A DNA stretch of 64,000 nt from Siphonodentalium dalli (GCA_032622095.1 CP136066.1:188578716-188642715), one strand, 5' to 3'. Positions 14,101 through 23,326 are shown, counted from the stretch's first letter. The notes: generated by a model not told the origin, from the sequence alone. Translations and numbers: made by a program.

Positions 14101-15609
14101 TTAGTTTAGCGCCGATAGATGCGTCCCAAATCAAGTAGTAAATATTTATAATTGAGCGTAGTTCAGGCGGTGTTTTCTATGGAGTGATACAGTCAATTTG
14201 CTTGAGATTTTCGGCAGTGTTAGTGGAATACTACATTCCTCCAATTGACATAGCACCTGAATACTAACTTAACAGTTTCACGCACCCGAACAAGTACATA
14301 ATATGACTTTAAAGGGGTACTGTACACTAAATCCAGCAATTTATGGGACCATCTCCTTTTATACTCAACAGAATATATATAACAAATTAATGAATTTGAG
14401 CCATGGATTAGTGCAAAATACACTCATGTGCTCTATGAACGATGCAAACAACATGGTAATTATAATGAAAATGAATTTATGACTGGAGTTATAAAAATAA
14501 CTCTAAATCGGAAAATCCGGAAAAAATTATTGAACACTTCGTTGAACATCCATACCAAATTTCATTCAGATTCAACAACTGGCGTTTGAGATATAATTAT
14601 AATGAAAATGAAATTATGACTGGAGTAGTAAACTCATTTTCATTATAAATACCATGTTGTTAGCATCGCTCATAGAGCAGATGAATTCTAATTTGCACAA
14701 ATCCATGGCTCAAATTTATTCATTTGTTACATATATTCTGTTGAGTATAAAAGGAAAAGGTCCCATAAATGGCCAGATTTGTGTACAGTACCCCTGTAAC
14801 ACTTTCTATATTCAATACTCATTGAGCAGTTATCCCTCAGGAAATGTTCAGATAATAAGTTCAGCAGATGATCATAGGTTATTATTATTACCTGAACATT
14901 TCCCTTCAATAGATAGGACTCCTTCTGCACTTTTATTATCTGTCGTCCGCTTATTTTTCATGAACACCCTCCATATGAATAATAGACCATTCCAATATAT
15001 TATTAGTTATCTTCGGCAACATGGGTGGTACATAGAGATTCAACACCTGAATGTCGATTTTTGAACCCCCGAGGCGGAGTCGAGGGGTTCAAAAAGATAC
15101 ATCCAGTTATTAAATCTCCATGTACCCCACGATGTTGCCAAAATAGCGATTTTGTCCCCACAACAATAGCCATGCGGCTTCAATTTAAGTGTCCTTTTAA
15201 TAGGTTATCAGAGATTAATTCACATCAATAATTCAGTAGCCGACCTATGGATCCGGTGTCAGGTGACTCACACTTGGCATGATATAGCAATGTCACAATT
15301 TGTGGAAACTGCCAGTTCAAGGGTCATTCATATACCCTGAATGTGCCATGTGCTCATATGATATACCCCTGATATTTGGGGACATTAAAAAAATTAGTAA
15401 GTTGTACTTGTCAAAAATATTTCACAACTGAAACATTCATCTTTTAGCATTTTATTAGTTATAAAGATCTTTAAAATGCTCCAATCGTACCTCATGGCTT
15501 GCAATCTAAAATTCAAGTAAAAGGCTTTACAAACATGAAGTTTATGTAAAGGAGTTGCTTGCTTTATTCAGTGGTTATATACCTACATGTACCAGGTACA
15601 TGTATGTCA

Positions 15610-15640
<31 letters not shown>

Positions 15641-18600
15641 ACTGATCAATCACTGGTGCGTAAGACTGTATTTACCATATTTGAACTTTTCCGTCAAAAT
15701 CACCAGTGGCTAAATATCTCTGCTGTAGACTGCTAGCACCAAAAGTACCACATTTTAGAGACTTTGCTTTTTCTGCCTGAAAAATATGATTTATAAGTAT
15801 GTGCATCAACAAAAACTGAAATGGCTGTGTGGTGACTGTGGTCCAGGAAGGATATACAATTTCAATATTTATACCTCATTATCTAATATATCCAACATAA
15901 TTTTTTTTATTATTATGGCAATGTCTTTTAAGTCATCTTCAATTATGTTGCAGTTTCGTCGTCTGCAGAATATTGCAGAATCTCAAATTCTTGTGTATTT
16001 AAAAAATCAAGTCGAATTACTTAATTTCATTAGGAATACCGTACTTGACAATGCTCAATTTGTTGTTCAGTTGAAAGACACATATGCAAACAAACTAGTT
16101 TTATTATGGTCCTAGACTAGATCATGCCACGGATCTCTACTCTAGCTATGCCTGTAGAGATCACATTCCACCAGTACAAAACCTGGGAACTTTTTGATGT
16201 TCTGACAGGGAACTTTATAACATATTGAACAAATAAGGCAGGGAATAAATATCTTTCTCAATAATCTACTTCACAGTGAGGGTGGGACCACAGCTTGAGA
16301 TTGCTTGCTTTTTTGTTACTTTGTAAATTGTGAGCCGATATCGCTCACATTGAACCTGGGAGAAATTCCATGATTGTAAGCGATGCAGAGCATAATCGCT
16401 CCACAAAGTCACATAAATTGTACAATTTCGATTTGGGACCTTCACCTACAGTCCAATAGTATTACATTATTAAGGAACAGATATTAACTGAGAAATATAT
16501 TACCTGAACTGTTTTTTCAATATTTATCAAGATCCCTGTCAGAATGGGTTAGAACATCATAAAGTTCCCAGGTTTTCTATTGGTGGAATATGATCTCCAC
16601 AGGCGTAGCTAGAGTAGAGATTCATAGCATGATCTAGGTCCTAATTTGAACACAGATAACATGCAAGGAACATTTCAAGGGCTGAAATAGTTATGGGATC
16701 AGTTCACTTTGACTGAGTCTGAGGTGTGTTAACCCTTGGGATCCCAGCAATTTGCTACGTGCATCTGAATCCTGATTAGGCCTAAAAAAAAAGACGTTTG
16801 TTTCCGCTAACCCGACCGACCCTATTTTAAACCCCCGACCCTAAACTTTTTATTGCCAATGCAAAAAAAATAAAATGGACCAAAAAAAAACATAACAAGA
16901 TGCAAAACATTTATATATATTGACATAAGAAATTTAAGTTTACAAAAAGATTTAAGTTTAACAGTTGGAATCATACTGTAAAGTATGTTTGGCTTTATCT
17001 AGCTTTCATCTGTGAAAACTTCAAATAGTTTCAGTTCAGGTTTGTTATCATTCAGCCTTCAGACTTCAGTATTTCAATCAAATACAGTACAGGAACATTA
17101 ACAATTTGATAAAATCAACCTGGTTTAATATCAGGTGGGATCTCATAAATACCAAACGAAAAATTAACATAGAGATTAGTACTATAAATAGTAATTACTA
17201 ACTTAATAGACATTGTTTCTGTACTACATATAGTATATTATGTATGTGTCTCACTTGAATTTTATAAAATAGCCTATTATATGAATTAGAGTGATAATGG
17301 TAAGTCTTATTTCAAGCAGGATAAGCATAATTCATTGAACCAAAAGATATCTGACAATAAGTTATAAGCATTTCCAATCCATATATATATAAAAATTTCC
17401 AAAGTTATGCTTGAGAAACTTGATCAAATTGACCTCTCAGTAAAACTCAAAATACTGACTCTTAAGTGCCCTAGATTAGCTCTGAATGCAATGGATTTTC
17501 AAAAAATTTCCAGGGGGAGAACCCCCACCATCAGCAGGGGGGTCACCCCTCCCAAACCTTCCTCCGCTCAGGGCTTCAGGTTATGCCTTTGGCATATCAT
17601 TGCCCAAAAACAGGTGTCCCCAAAAAATACCTAGATCATTCACTGAATGCGGAGGAGAATGTAGTGTTGTGAAGCCATCATTAAAAGATCGGTACAAGAT
17701 GGTCACTCCAATATGTGAACAGTGTAGTGGTGCTGGACTGACTCCAGTTGTCGCCAGACCATATGGGAAATATTAGGATTATCAAAGACTATATTAGTAT
17801 ATAGACTAGTATATATGTAAATATTAAAGCCTATGTAAGATTGAATTGGATTTTCTAGTTCCTCTGTCATCTGGGTTAAGCTGACTGGGGATAAGAAGTG
17901 CATAGTTTGGGTTATTGACAAGTATTATACAGTTATTTTTAAAGATACTGAAAAAAAAGAATTAACAAAAAAAAAAAGAAGTTAAGCCTACCTACCTTTA
18001 TATAGTTATACCCTAATTTTGTTCAGCTCGTTAGCGGAAACAAACGTATTTTTTTGTTAGGCCTTACATGTACATGTTGGTGTTAATTAAAGCACTGCAT
18101 TGTCTGTTTACAGTTAACCATGCGGCATGCAGTCATGCAATATTCATGTCAGATCGGTCACAGCCATGGTGACCGGTTATCCATTTCAGCCCTTGGCTAT
18201 TAAAAATAAAACATGTCGTGACATCGGTGAACTTCACCTCGCCCTGGTCTACCATAGGTGACGGTCTTACTCTTAGCCTTAAGGCTTAGGAATATGATTC
18301 TCACTCGGGGATCGAGTGAAAATCCAAACCCAAATACTTGCCGTCACAATCACATACAAATTACAATGTATATGATACATTCAACATTGTTCCTGTGGCA
18401 GAAATTAACTGTTGTTGTTGATAATTTTTTTTGAGAACCTGTTCTCGATGTATCATTGTTTGGTCTTGCCTCTGGCGAGTCTGGGTAAGTTAGGCCTACT
18501 CTTCATGAATAATCAAAACAAAGATTAAATTTTGAATAATGCTTGAACTTGAAGTTAGGCCTTGGCTTAGTTACTGTGACTCAACTGACTGTCACTGTGA

Positions 18601-18922
18601 ATCTGTGAGTGTGATCACAGTCGACGCATACTTTTTGCACAACTTGCCACAAGTCATCGAAATTCAATGATCGATGGAAGATGAAGTGGAGACTGAAATG
18701 AGACATATTAATTATTTATATTATCAAAATCATACTTATCTAACTCACCTCATGCACGAGTTTTAATTCACCGTGCGAAAGTTCATGAACTTGCAGGGCA
18801 CCTGTCCCACGAGCAAAACTACCCAGAACGACGAACTTGGCGCTACATGGGATCCATTTTGTGTCATATAGTGTAAAATTAGTCGACTTGTGAATATGCA
18901 AAATGATCTGTGGCTTCTCCAT
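1976..18922 (-). CDS. DNAAF10: Dynein axonemal assembly factor 10 (WDR92/Monad), complete, 8 exons
   Basis: Seven-bladed WD40 propeller protein that works with the R2TP/prefoldin-like cochaperone machinery in the cytoplasm and is needed to build axonemal dynein heavy chains (family knowledge). Eight exons join in frame with GT..AG sites: 18749-18922, 15676-15776, 13704-13834, 11940-12041, 8353-8468, 5608-5742, 4434-4531 and 1976-2183. They give 1065 nt, or 354 residues plus stop; the human protein is about 357. Near-identical segments include [42 protein letters not shown] and [15 protein letters not shown]. The start at 18922 was chosen because MEKPQII aligns with the family N-terminus; an open frame continues upstream but is not conserved. 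Introns are packed with hairpin transposons. Nothing looks broken, so the gene is probably functional. Confidence 0.97.
2223..2666. mobile_element. Mutator-like non-autonomous element
   Basis: Terminal inverted repeats of about 33 bp begin TAGACCAAGTCTTCTTGGTC and match the complement of the other end. Flanks gtcaaatat and gcaaaatat look like a 9-bp target duplication with two differences. The ends resemble those of the 55200-56371 element, which has a perfect 9-bp duplication. It lies in DNAAF10 intron 7. Confidence 0.65.
2835..3130. mobile_element. Family C element, degenerate
   Basis: Starts TCAAGTCTGGATATAGTG and keeps one palindrome plus the middle segment reading CTTCAATCTGATCCTAG, then breaks off before the second hairpin. 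Confidence 0.55.
4230..4393. mobile_element. Family C element, half copy
   Basis: One hairpin (GAGATCCCCAGAGGGTGAAT against its complement) followed by the standard right end CAAATGACAGACACACTATT TCAAGGCTTG. The left half has been lost. It lies about 40 bp from DNAAF10 exon 7. Confidence 0.65.
4434..4531 (-). CDS. DNAAF10: DNAAF10 exon 7
   Basis: 98 nt encoding AHKSTVW..RHLPQ through GSLNLWK plus two bases of a Tyr codon completed by exon 8. Acceptor aattttag, donor gttagt. It matches the human AHKSTVWQVRHLPQ segment, although GG-G replaces part of the human GGAGG run. Confidence 0.93.
4645..4901. mobile_element. Family F TTAA-flanked hairpin element
   Basis: Starts TTAACACTTTCCATACTAA and ends TTAGTATAGAAAGGATTAA. 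The internal stem AAATGTTCAGATAATAAG is paired with CTTATTATCTGAAAATTT. Both TTAA ends are present. Confidence 0.7.
5179..5527. mobile_element. Family A TTAA-flanked double-hairpin element
   Basis: Ends TTAACCCTTTACCCAAC and GTTGGGTAAAGGGTTAA. It holds two ~67-bp hairpin cassettes in opposite orientation around an AT-rich spacer. A piece of a family E end abuts it on the right (5524-5572). It lies in DNAAF10 intron 6. Confidence 0.85.
5608..5742 (-). CDS. DNAAF10: DNAAF10 exon 6
   Basis: 135 nt, phase 0 on both sides, encoding [10 protein letters not shown] through SYLTER. It contains the near-invariant [11 protein letters not shown] block. Acceptor tttcccag, donor gtgagt. Confidence 0.96.
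5860..6166. mobile_element. Family G element, degenerate copy
   Basis: Shares with the 13933, 22488 and 54616 copies the blocks GCAATGACTCGAGATGGTG, AATTGAGCGTAGTTTAGACG and TCTATGGAGTGGTATGGTCG. Ends are weak (right end ATATCTTTAAA). Confidence 0.6.
6222..6537 (-). mobile_element. tRNA-derived SINE
   Basis: On the minus strand it begins with a tRNA-like head: an A-box-like GGTGGCTCAGTC near 6530 and a B box GGGTTCAAATCC at 6457-6468. An unrelated body follows and the element ends in a GCGACATTAAATCC tail and TCAATCAATCAA repeats, a tail style common in mollusc SINEs (recalled, not searched). Confidence 0.75.
6821..6838 (+). repeat. Homopolymer of 18 G
   Basis: An uninterrupted G run that reads as poly-C in the DNAAF10 transcript. 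It sits in a purine-rich stretch with other short G and C runs up to about 7180. Confidence 0.9.
7201..7627. mobile_element. Family C hAT-like element, two hairpins
   Basis: Starts CAAGCCTGGATTTAGTGTGT and ends CACACTATATCCAGACTTG. Both hairpins and the ~200-bp middle are recognisable. The first hairpin has lost its loop and is now almost perfectly head to head. Confidence 0.75.
7690..8299. mobile_element. Family B TA-flanked element, split by a family A insertion
   Basis: Tc1/mariner-like ends CAGTAATGCCCTAAATAATC and their complement, flanked by TA. The right arm is interrupted at its internal TTAA by the family A element at 7873-8273. The uninterrupted relative at 13485 reads GTGGTTAAGAAGTCG at this point. 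Confidence 0.85.
7873..8273. mobile_element. Family A element nested in family B
   Basis: Full-length copy with TTAACCC..GGGTTAA ends, two opposite hairpin cassettes and the flanking domain GGTTCCAATGATATCCATAT. The host B element has one TTAA at this position in its empty form, so the TTAA is duplicated. Confidence 0.9.
8353..8468 (-). CDS. DNAAF10: DNAAF10 exon 5
   Basis: 116 nt encoding GNAYNEKDR through NIKNG, with the invariant [15 protein letters not shown] block. Acceptor ccaatag, donor gtaagt; the upstream phase-1 G completes a Gly codon. Confidence 0.96.
8574..9440. other. Gene-free stretch with GAATCGAT-rich segment
   Basis: From 8590 to about 8960 the motif CGATTCGAT/GATTCTCGT recurs, beside a possible hAT-style end AGGGCCCTACGAATCGAT. 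No clear opposite end was found. From 8960 to 9440 nothing was recognised. Confidence 0.4.
9442..10727 (+). mobile_element. Element of ~161-bp direct repeats with terminal hairpin (Helitron-like?)
   Basis: Begins TCAACAAGAGGTGG. Six units start with ATGACTAATTAAGG-type sequence at 9559, 9720, 9881, 10043, 10194 and 10355, with a diverged seventh at 10516: spacings of 161, 161, 162, 151, 161 and 161 bp. A CCGCCCGCCC tract and a stem-loop (AGTCGAGTTTT / AAAAACTCGACT, 10699-10725) running into CTAA follow. Helitrons end in a hairpin before CTRR, so a non-autonomous Helitron is possible. Confidence 0.6.
10741..11930. other. No gene recognised
   Basis: DNAAF10 intron 4 sequence. It contains a short run of TTGACTTAAGTGACTTGAC-type repeats near 11380-11425 and otherwise no structure that could be assigned. 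Confidence 0.5.
11940..12041 (-). CDS. DNAAF10: DNAAF10 exon 4
   Basis: 102 nt encoding [12 protein letters not shown] through CWTVAF, phase 1 to 1. The WDPRQK and [10 protein letters not shown] blocks match the family. Acceptor tattcag, donor gtaagt. Confidence 0.95.
12108..12297. mobile_element. Family B TA-flanked element
   Basis: Ends CAGTAATGTTCTAATTAATC and its complement, flanked by TA on both sides. Shares the AGCTTTCCGATGAATGGCAA core with the other copies; the left arm is partly replaced by unrelated sequence. Confidence 0.8.
12544..12914. mobile_element. hAT-type MITE with perfect 8-bp duplication
   Basis: Starts TAGGGTTGTAAAAATTC, ends ATTTCCACAGCCCTA, and is flanked on both sides by GTCACCAG (12536-12543 and 12915-12922). 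The interior is rich in GTATCG/CGATAC motifs. Confidence 0.88.
13350..13447. mobile_element. 98-bp inverted-repeat element
   Basis: A 16-bp perfect terminal inverted repeat, TTTTGGTTGAATACCC at the left and its complement at the right, around an unrelated 66-bp centre. No other copy was seen in the window. Confidence 0.55.
13485..13642. mobile_element. Family B element, uninterrupted reference copy
   Basis: TA-flanked, with ends CAGTAATGCCCTAAATAATC and complement. It keeps the single TTAA into which family A jumped in the 7690 copy. A 20-bp direct repeat (TATCCTCTATTTATTTACTA) lies at 13455 and at 13643, around the element. Confidence 0.85.
13704..13834 (-). CDS. DNAAF10: DNAAF10 exon 3
   Basis: 131 nt encoding [15 protein letters not shown] through VTGSRD, containing the conserved [16 protein letters not shown] block. 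Acceptor tctaacag, donor gtaagt. Confidence 0.96.
13933..14312. mobile_element. Family G TTAA-flanked element
   Basis: Ends TTAAAGTGATGTGAAACAC and ATAATATGACTTTAA. It abuts a family H element at 14309 with a shared TTAA, so the two joined at one target site. Confidence 0.7.
14309..14799. mobile_element. Family H fold-back element
   Basis: Ends TTAAAGGGGTACTGTACAC and GTGTACAGTACCCCTGTAA. The arms are complementary over more than 100 bp (for example AGCCATGGATTAGTGCAAA against TTTGCACAAATCCATGGCT), so nearly the whole element can fold into one hairpin. Confidence 0.8.
14796..15010. mobile_element. Family F element, right end lost
   Basis: Begins TAACACTTTCTATATTCAA and carries the internal stem AAATGTTCAGATAATAAG / TTATTACCTGAACATTTC. 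It breaks off near 15010 after CATTCCAATATATTATTAG. Confidence 0.6.
15610..15638 (+). repeat. Homopolymer of 29 C (poly-G in the DNAAF10 transcript)
   Basis: An uninterrupted run starting 38 nt into DNAAF10 intron 2, counted from the 5' splice site at 15675. In the RNA it is 29 consecutive G, able to form G-quadruplexes. Assembly length may be unreliable. Confidence 0.85.
15676..15776 (-). CDS. DNAAF10: DNAAF10 exon 2
   Basis: 101 nt encoding [15 protein letters not shown] through KVQI plus two bases of a Trp codon. Matches the human [20 protein letters not shown] segment. Acceptor ttttcag, donor gtaaat. Confidence 0.96.
16109..16642. mobile_element. 534-bp element with long inverted repeats
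   Basis: Left arm GGTCCTAGACTAGATCATGC is repeated inverted as GCATGATCTAGGTCC at the right. Complementarity continues for about 100 bp with mismatches (AGTTCCCAGGTTTT, AGATCACATTCCACCA). No clear target duplication. Confidence 0.6.
16779..18063. mobile_element. Family D GGCC-ended Harbinger-like element
   Basis: Ends GGCCTAAAAAAAAAGACGTT and AACGTATTTTTTTGTTAGGCC with the GTTTCCGCTAAC block inside both. It is flanked by TTA on both sides (16776-16778 and 18064-18066), the 3-bp target type of PIF/Harbinger. No transposase reading frame is visible in its 1285 bp. Confidence 0.72.
18064..18748. other. DNAAF10 intron 1, unassigned part
   Basis: No repeat or coding signal recognised between the family D element and exon 1. 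Confidence 0.5.
18749..18922 (-). CDS. DNAAF10: DNAAF10 exon 1 (start codon)
   Basis: 174 nt from ATG at 18922 to donor gtgagt. Encodes [13 protein letters not shown] through LKLVHE, with [10 protein letters not shown] and SFARGTG conserved. Phase 0 at the end. Confidence 0.96.
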
Positions 18923-18967
18923 TTTGAAAATACTACTGTAGTGCAAGTGAGCGCCCGGTAGAACTAG

Positions 18968-18981
18968 GTAACTATGGCAAT
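18968..18981 (-). promoter_or_regulatory. Possible RFX X-box of DNAAF10
   Basis: Minus strand ATTGCCATAGTTAC fits the X-box pattern RYYNYY(1-3 N)RRNRAC at 11 of 12 defined positions. It lies 46 bp upstream of the start codon, the usual range for RFX-controlled ciliary genes. Inference from position and motif only. Confidence 0.4.
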
Positions 18982-18989
18982 TGAATGCG

Positions 18990-19720
18990 TAAACAAATTT
19001 CTTGCACGAACACGCGAAAATAGAGAATTCGAGAACAAACACCGTTTGCGCCTCAAACACAGAAGAGCGAATACAATGAGGCGAGCTACTTATTACAGTT
19101 TTAAAAGTCAGTATGAAACAGTAATTAACCTTCATCTGCCAAACACAGATAACAAAGTGTGATTTAAAAAAAATAATTATCATGGGTATTGTTGAAAGTA
19201 GATATATAATGCGCACATAATGGATAGGGTCTTCTATAGATAATACATGATGTTGATTAGTTGCCCGACAATGTAATTTGACAATATGATATCAACCTGG
19301 AGAATATACTATATGGGCTTCAGGCTAGTATACATGTATATAGAAGTGCACACTCAAGGAGTAATGTCTTGGTCACCACATAGTGTGTCAGTTTAACTCA
19401 GTTAGATTAGAATAGATTCGATTTTATTTTGGTAACATTCATATACATGTTAACAGCCCAATGGACACAGAAAAATAGTATAACATTATGTGTATATAAA
19501 TTGTGGGTATAACATATTAAGTAAAATCGGTTTCTATATATTATACTGTGTATATATCAAAATGTCATTTAAAGCTGTGATGTGTAAAAGTAATAGCGCA
19601 GAATCTTGAAATCAGTTGGGTGCAGTATAATGTGACAGAAAATTATCGGGGATAACATAAGCAGGCTGAGGCCCATTTATTTCCATTATGATCCCCCGTT
19701 AGCAACACAGTTTTTGGGAA
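18990..19720. other. Upstream region, nothing recognised
   Basis: AT-rich DNA upstream of DNAAF10. No promoter elements beyond the possible X-box and no coding signal were recognised. Confidence 0.45.
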
Positions 19721-20089
19721 TTAACCCTTTACCCAACAAACCGGCCAAATAAAGCTTCAACAGCCTAAAATATCTTCGGTCTGTCTCAATAGAACCATAC
19801 AAATATGGATATCATTGGAACCGGCTCCTTGACCACATTGTGATAGTTACAGTTTTGCCCTGTGCCAATGGATTCTCTTATATATGCGAGTCGACCATAG
19901 GTCGCCTCGCATATATAAGAGAATGCATTTAACACTTTTTACTATTTTTTCTTACATTCTTTAACAATTTTATAATTTTTAATGTGTTAAGCCAATGCAT
20001 TCTCTTATATATGCGAGGCGACCTATGGTCGACTCGCATATATAAGAGAATGCATTGGCACAGGGCCCTTCTGTTGGGTAAAGGGTTAA
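19721..20089. mobile_element. Family A element, full length
   Basis: TTAACCCTTTACCCAAC and GTTGGGTAAAGGGTTAA ends, two opposed hairpin cassettes and a spacer with AATGTGTTAAGCC. This is the empty form of the site where family H inserted in the 36650 copy. Confidence 0.9.
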
Positions 20090-20227
20090 GGTATCGATTT
20101 CAGTTTACAAAAAATCATCTCATTCTTGACATGAATTAGGAGTAGGAATATATATTACATGTTAATAATTGTTATATGTGTGCATGATATATTTAAAAAA
20201 TTATAATAGCCAATGGACTTCACCATC

Positions 20228-20385
20228 TCGAGTCACTGCATTTAATTCATATATGAGAATGACGATGTGTGTTGTCAATTTATATTTGACATATACTATT
20301 TGTAATAAAAATACTAATTTGAACAAGATTATTCTCCATTCCTATTTGATCACCATACTGGAGTGTTTCACATCACTTAAAAAAA
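20228..20385. mobile_element. Family G fragment
   Basis: Contains CTCGAGTCACTGCATTTAA, AGAATGACGATGTGTGTTG and GGAGTGTTTCACATCACTTA, the right third of family G in reverse. Confidence 0.6.
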
Positions 20386-20679
20386 AATTCCGAATCAATT
20401 TCTTGAGTGATATGGGTTCTCAATATCAATGGAACTTGAACTATTCACTGAACTGATGAGCACCCATCTAGAGCTTTATACCATGGTTGAGAAGTTAACT
20501 GTTGAATTTCAATGGGGATGGGGGCCTGACATCATTCTCACACATAATCAATCAGCATATCTCCATGGTATGAATTATGCAATCGTTTAGCACTGTTGAA
20601 ATTCAATGGACATGGGGATGGGGGGGGGGACAAATAATTTTCACACATATTCAATCAGCATATTTCCACAGCCAAGCGG

Positions 20680-21062
20680 CAATTCACCCTCTGGGGCCAA
20701 GAACAGCAGGGTAGCATCACCAAATTCAACCACTGGGGACCTCATTCTGCTGAGTCCTTAACTGCTATGGGAGACTTTGTATCAGATTGGAATTCCCCAG
20801 TTGAAGTTCACCCATTAGTCACCTCGATTATGCATTTTATCTTCTGCAAATTAGGGGATATATAAACTGAACTAAAGGGGAAAAGTCACTAAAAACAATG
20901 TTAATTTAAGACCATAGACACATCGCAGAAGATGAGGCCTAAGCAGAATGAGGCCCCCAGAAGGGGAATTTAGTGATGCTGGCCCGCTGATTGGGGTAGC
21001 GTCACTAAATTCACCATCTGGGGACCTCATCCTGCAAATGACAAGACACACTATTACAAGTC
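20680..21062. mobile_element. Family C element, damaged left arm
   Basis: Two hairpins and the middle segment (GATATATAAACTGAACTAAA) are present, and the right end reads GACAAGACACACTATTACAAG. Its middle shows the uninterrupted CACCCATTAGTCACCTCGAT used as the empty site for the family D insertion at 44533. Confidence 0.7.
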
Positions 21063-21334
21063 ATGTCCATGAATTATGCAATCATTCTATCAGTGCGGTG
21101 GAAGGAGTGGAATTTATTGTCATTGAATATGAAGTGGAATCAACTCACAAAAAGTCAGCTGAAGCATGGTGACATTGGCCTTTCAAAAGAAATAACTGAT
21201 GATCATACTATCTTGATATTTTATTAAAATTTTTAATAATAATTTATAGATAACAATTTCAACAGAGCGATCTACATTGAAAGCCAGATAACACATGAAT
21301 AAAGCTGGACAACCAAGAAGTATCCTAAGGGGGT

Positions 21335-21485
21335 CAAGCCTTGAAATAGTGTGTCTGTCATTTGCAGAATGAGGTCCCCAGAGGGTGAATTTAGTGATGC
21401 TAGCCCGCTATGCGGGGAAGCATCACTAAATTCACCCTCTGGGGACCTCATTCTGCAAATGACAGACACCCTATTTCAAGGCTTG
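21335..21485. mobile_element. Family C element, single-hairpin short form
   Basis: Starts CAAGCCTTGAAATAGTGTGT, ends in its complement, and is nearly a perfect 151-bp palindrome. Flanks AAGGGGGT and AAGGTGGT match at 7 of 8 bases. Confidence 0.85.
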
Positions 21486-22254
21486 AAGGTGGTGGTTATT
21501 GCTCAAAGTTCAAAAGGTACAATGCTTATCTGGATTAACAATTCTGAAATAATAGTTTCAGTGGGTGATATACACCCCTGATGAAGTGGTCCTGCTAATA
21601 TGCTATGATGCGGTTGGGTCCTGCTGAATTGCTATGATGCTGTTAGAGCAAACTGATGCTGTTAAAAAAAAGTACCGGTAAATTTGTTTAATTAGTCTTT
21701 TTTTGCTGTCCCCGATAATCTGAACATATCCAGGAAAAGCAATTATGCATATCAAAAATTTAAAAACATATTTATTGCAAAATATTTTTAATACGAGTTG
21801 TATTAGTTGTTGAAAATTGACTATAATAAAGATGGTTATTCACGTCATTTTATAGAAATACCAGAGCAGGCATTATTATATTTTTTTTAAATATGTATGT
21901 TCTTGAATGTTTCATACACACACTGGTTTTTTCTCAAACACTGCGAAAATGACAACTTTAGAAAACATAACAGTACTTTTTTGAAACGGCCATCAGTTTG
22001 CCATACCCGCATCATAGCAATTCAGCAGGACCACCAGCATCATAGCATATTAGCAGGGCCACTTGACCAGGGGCGATATAGTGCAAGTGAGGTCACAAAC
22101 ACTCACTCAACTGAGTATCTACAATTAGGGGGAAATTAAAATATATCATTCCAAACATACCATCGCATAATGTAATACATCATCTGGTGTACCTTGTTTT
22201 AAGTCAAAGTATATTATACAGTTATGTGTATGTTGGTTGCCCAGCTTATAATGA

Positions 22255-22853
22255 TTAACCCTTTCTTTACTAAATTGACTAACCCATTCAGTTATAAAAG
22301 TAGACATTGGAATGATCTATTATTCATCTGGGGGGTGTTCAGGAAATATAACCAGAAGATAGAGACGAACAGATAATTCAACTGCAGGAGGATTCATTCA
22401 TTGGAAGGAAATGTTCAGGTAAGAAGTTCATCACATGGCTTATGGCTGTTTGTTGAACTTATTACCCGAGCATGAAATGCTCATCAATTAAAGACATATT
22501 ATGGACTTGTTCGAGTTCAGGAAACTGATAAATTAGTATACAGGCGTTATGCCAACCTGGAGAATGTAGCATTCTACTAACATCGCCGGAAATTTCAAAG
22601 AAATCGGCCATAACACTCAATAGAAAACATCGTCAATTGTAAATATTTATAACTGGATTCGGGACGCAACAATCGGCGACAAACGCACACAAATGATTTC
22701 GACATCCAGAGTCAGTGCATTTAATTAATTATCAGAATGACGTTACGGTGTCTGTTGGCAATTTGGATTAATATTCGTAAAAAGAACAACTTTGAGCGAG
22801 ATTCTATTGGATAACCCTGCATCACTTTAAACTTTAGTAAAGAAAGGGTTGAA
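22255..22853. mobile_element. Family F element split by a family G insertion
   Basis: Starts TTAACCCTTTCTTTACTAAA and ends TTAGTAAAGAAAGGGTTGA. Between the arms sits a family G copy (22488-22830) bounded by TTAA on both sides. Confidence 0.7.
22488..22830. mobile_element. Family G element nested in family F
   Basis: Reverse orientation copy from TTAAAGACATATTATGG to CATCACTTTAA. TTAA at both junctions indicates TTAA targeting for family G. Confidence 0.72.
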
Positions 22854-22869
22854 GTCGAATGGTGTAAAT

Positions 22870-23320
22870 GAATTCGTGACCATGTAAGAAGTATACATAC
22901 ATGACTGAGTAAACGTAGATTCAATTGTGTATATTTTGTACATTATGATACAATTACAAATTAATGGAATTCAGAAAGGGATCACTGCAGCTTCTATCAT
23001 GATATGATTATCACTTGATGTGAAACAATGTTTACAAAACACCCTAAAATTTACCATACATGTTTCAAGGATAGCCGAAATATTTCTAGTTACATGTATT
23101 TGTTTCTGTGTGGTTTTACATAGTTTTAGGTAGACAATATTAGAATTGAATCATAGAACTATTTGCCTTGCAGATGAAGGGGACTATGAGATGAGACAGA
23201 TAGACATACTAAAGTGAAAACATATGCTGAAGTCACTGTCGTCACATACCAGTGTTGTGGGTAAAGTGCAGAGTTTTGGGAATCGAATATTAATTGTGGG
23301 TACATTTCTTTACCGTTTGC
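22870..23320. other. No gene recognised
   Basis: AT-rich sequence without assigned repeats or coding signal. Confidence 0.45.
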
Positions 23321-23326
23321 GATGCT

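Noticed and set aside
18740-19216. Longer N-terminus for DNAAF10 from an upstream Met
   Set aside because: The added residues are hydrophobic and unlike the family, while MEKPQII aligns with the known N-terminus; the extension overlaps the promoter.
21272-21581. Open frames with [11 protein letters not shown] and [10 protein letters not shown] peptides
   Set aside because: Translations of the family C hairpin on either strand; the match between strands comes from the palindrome.
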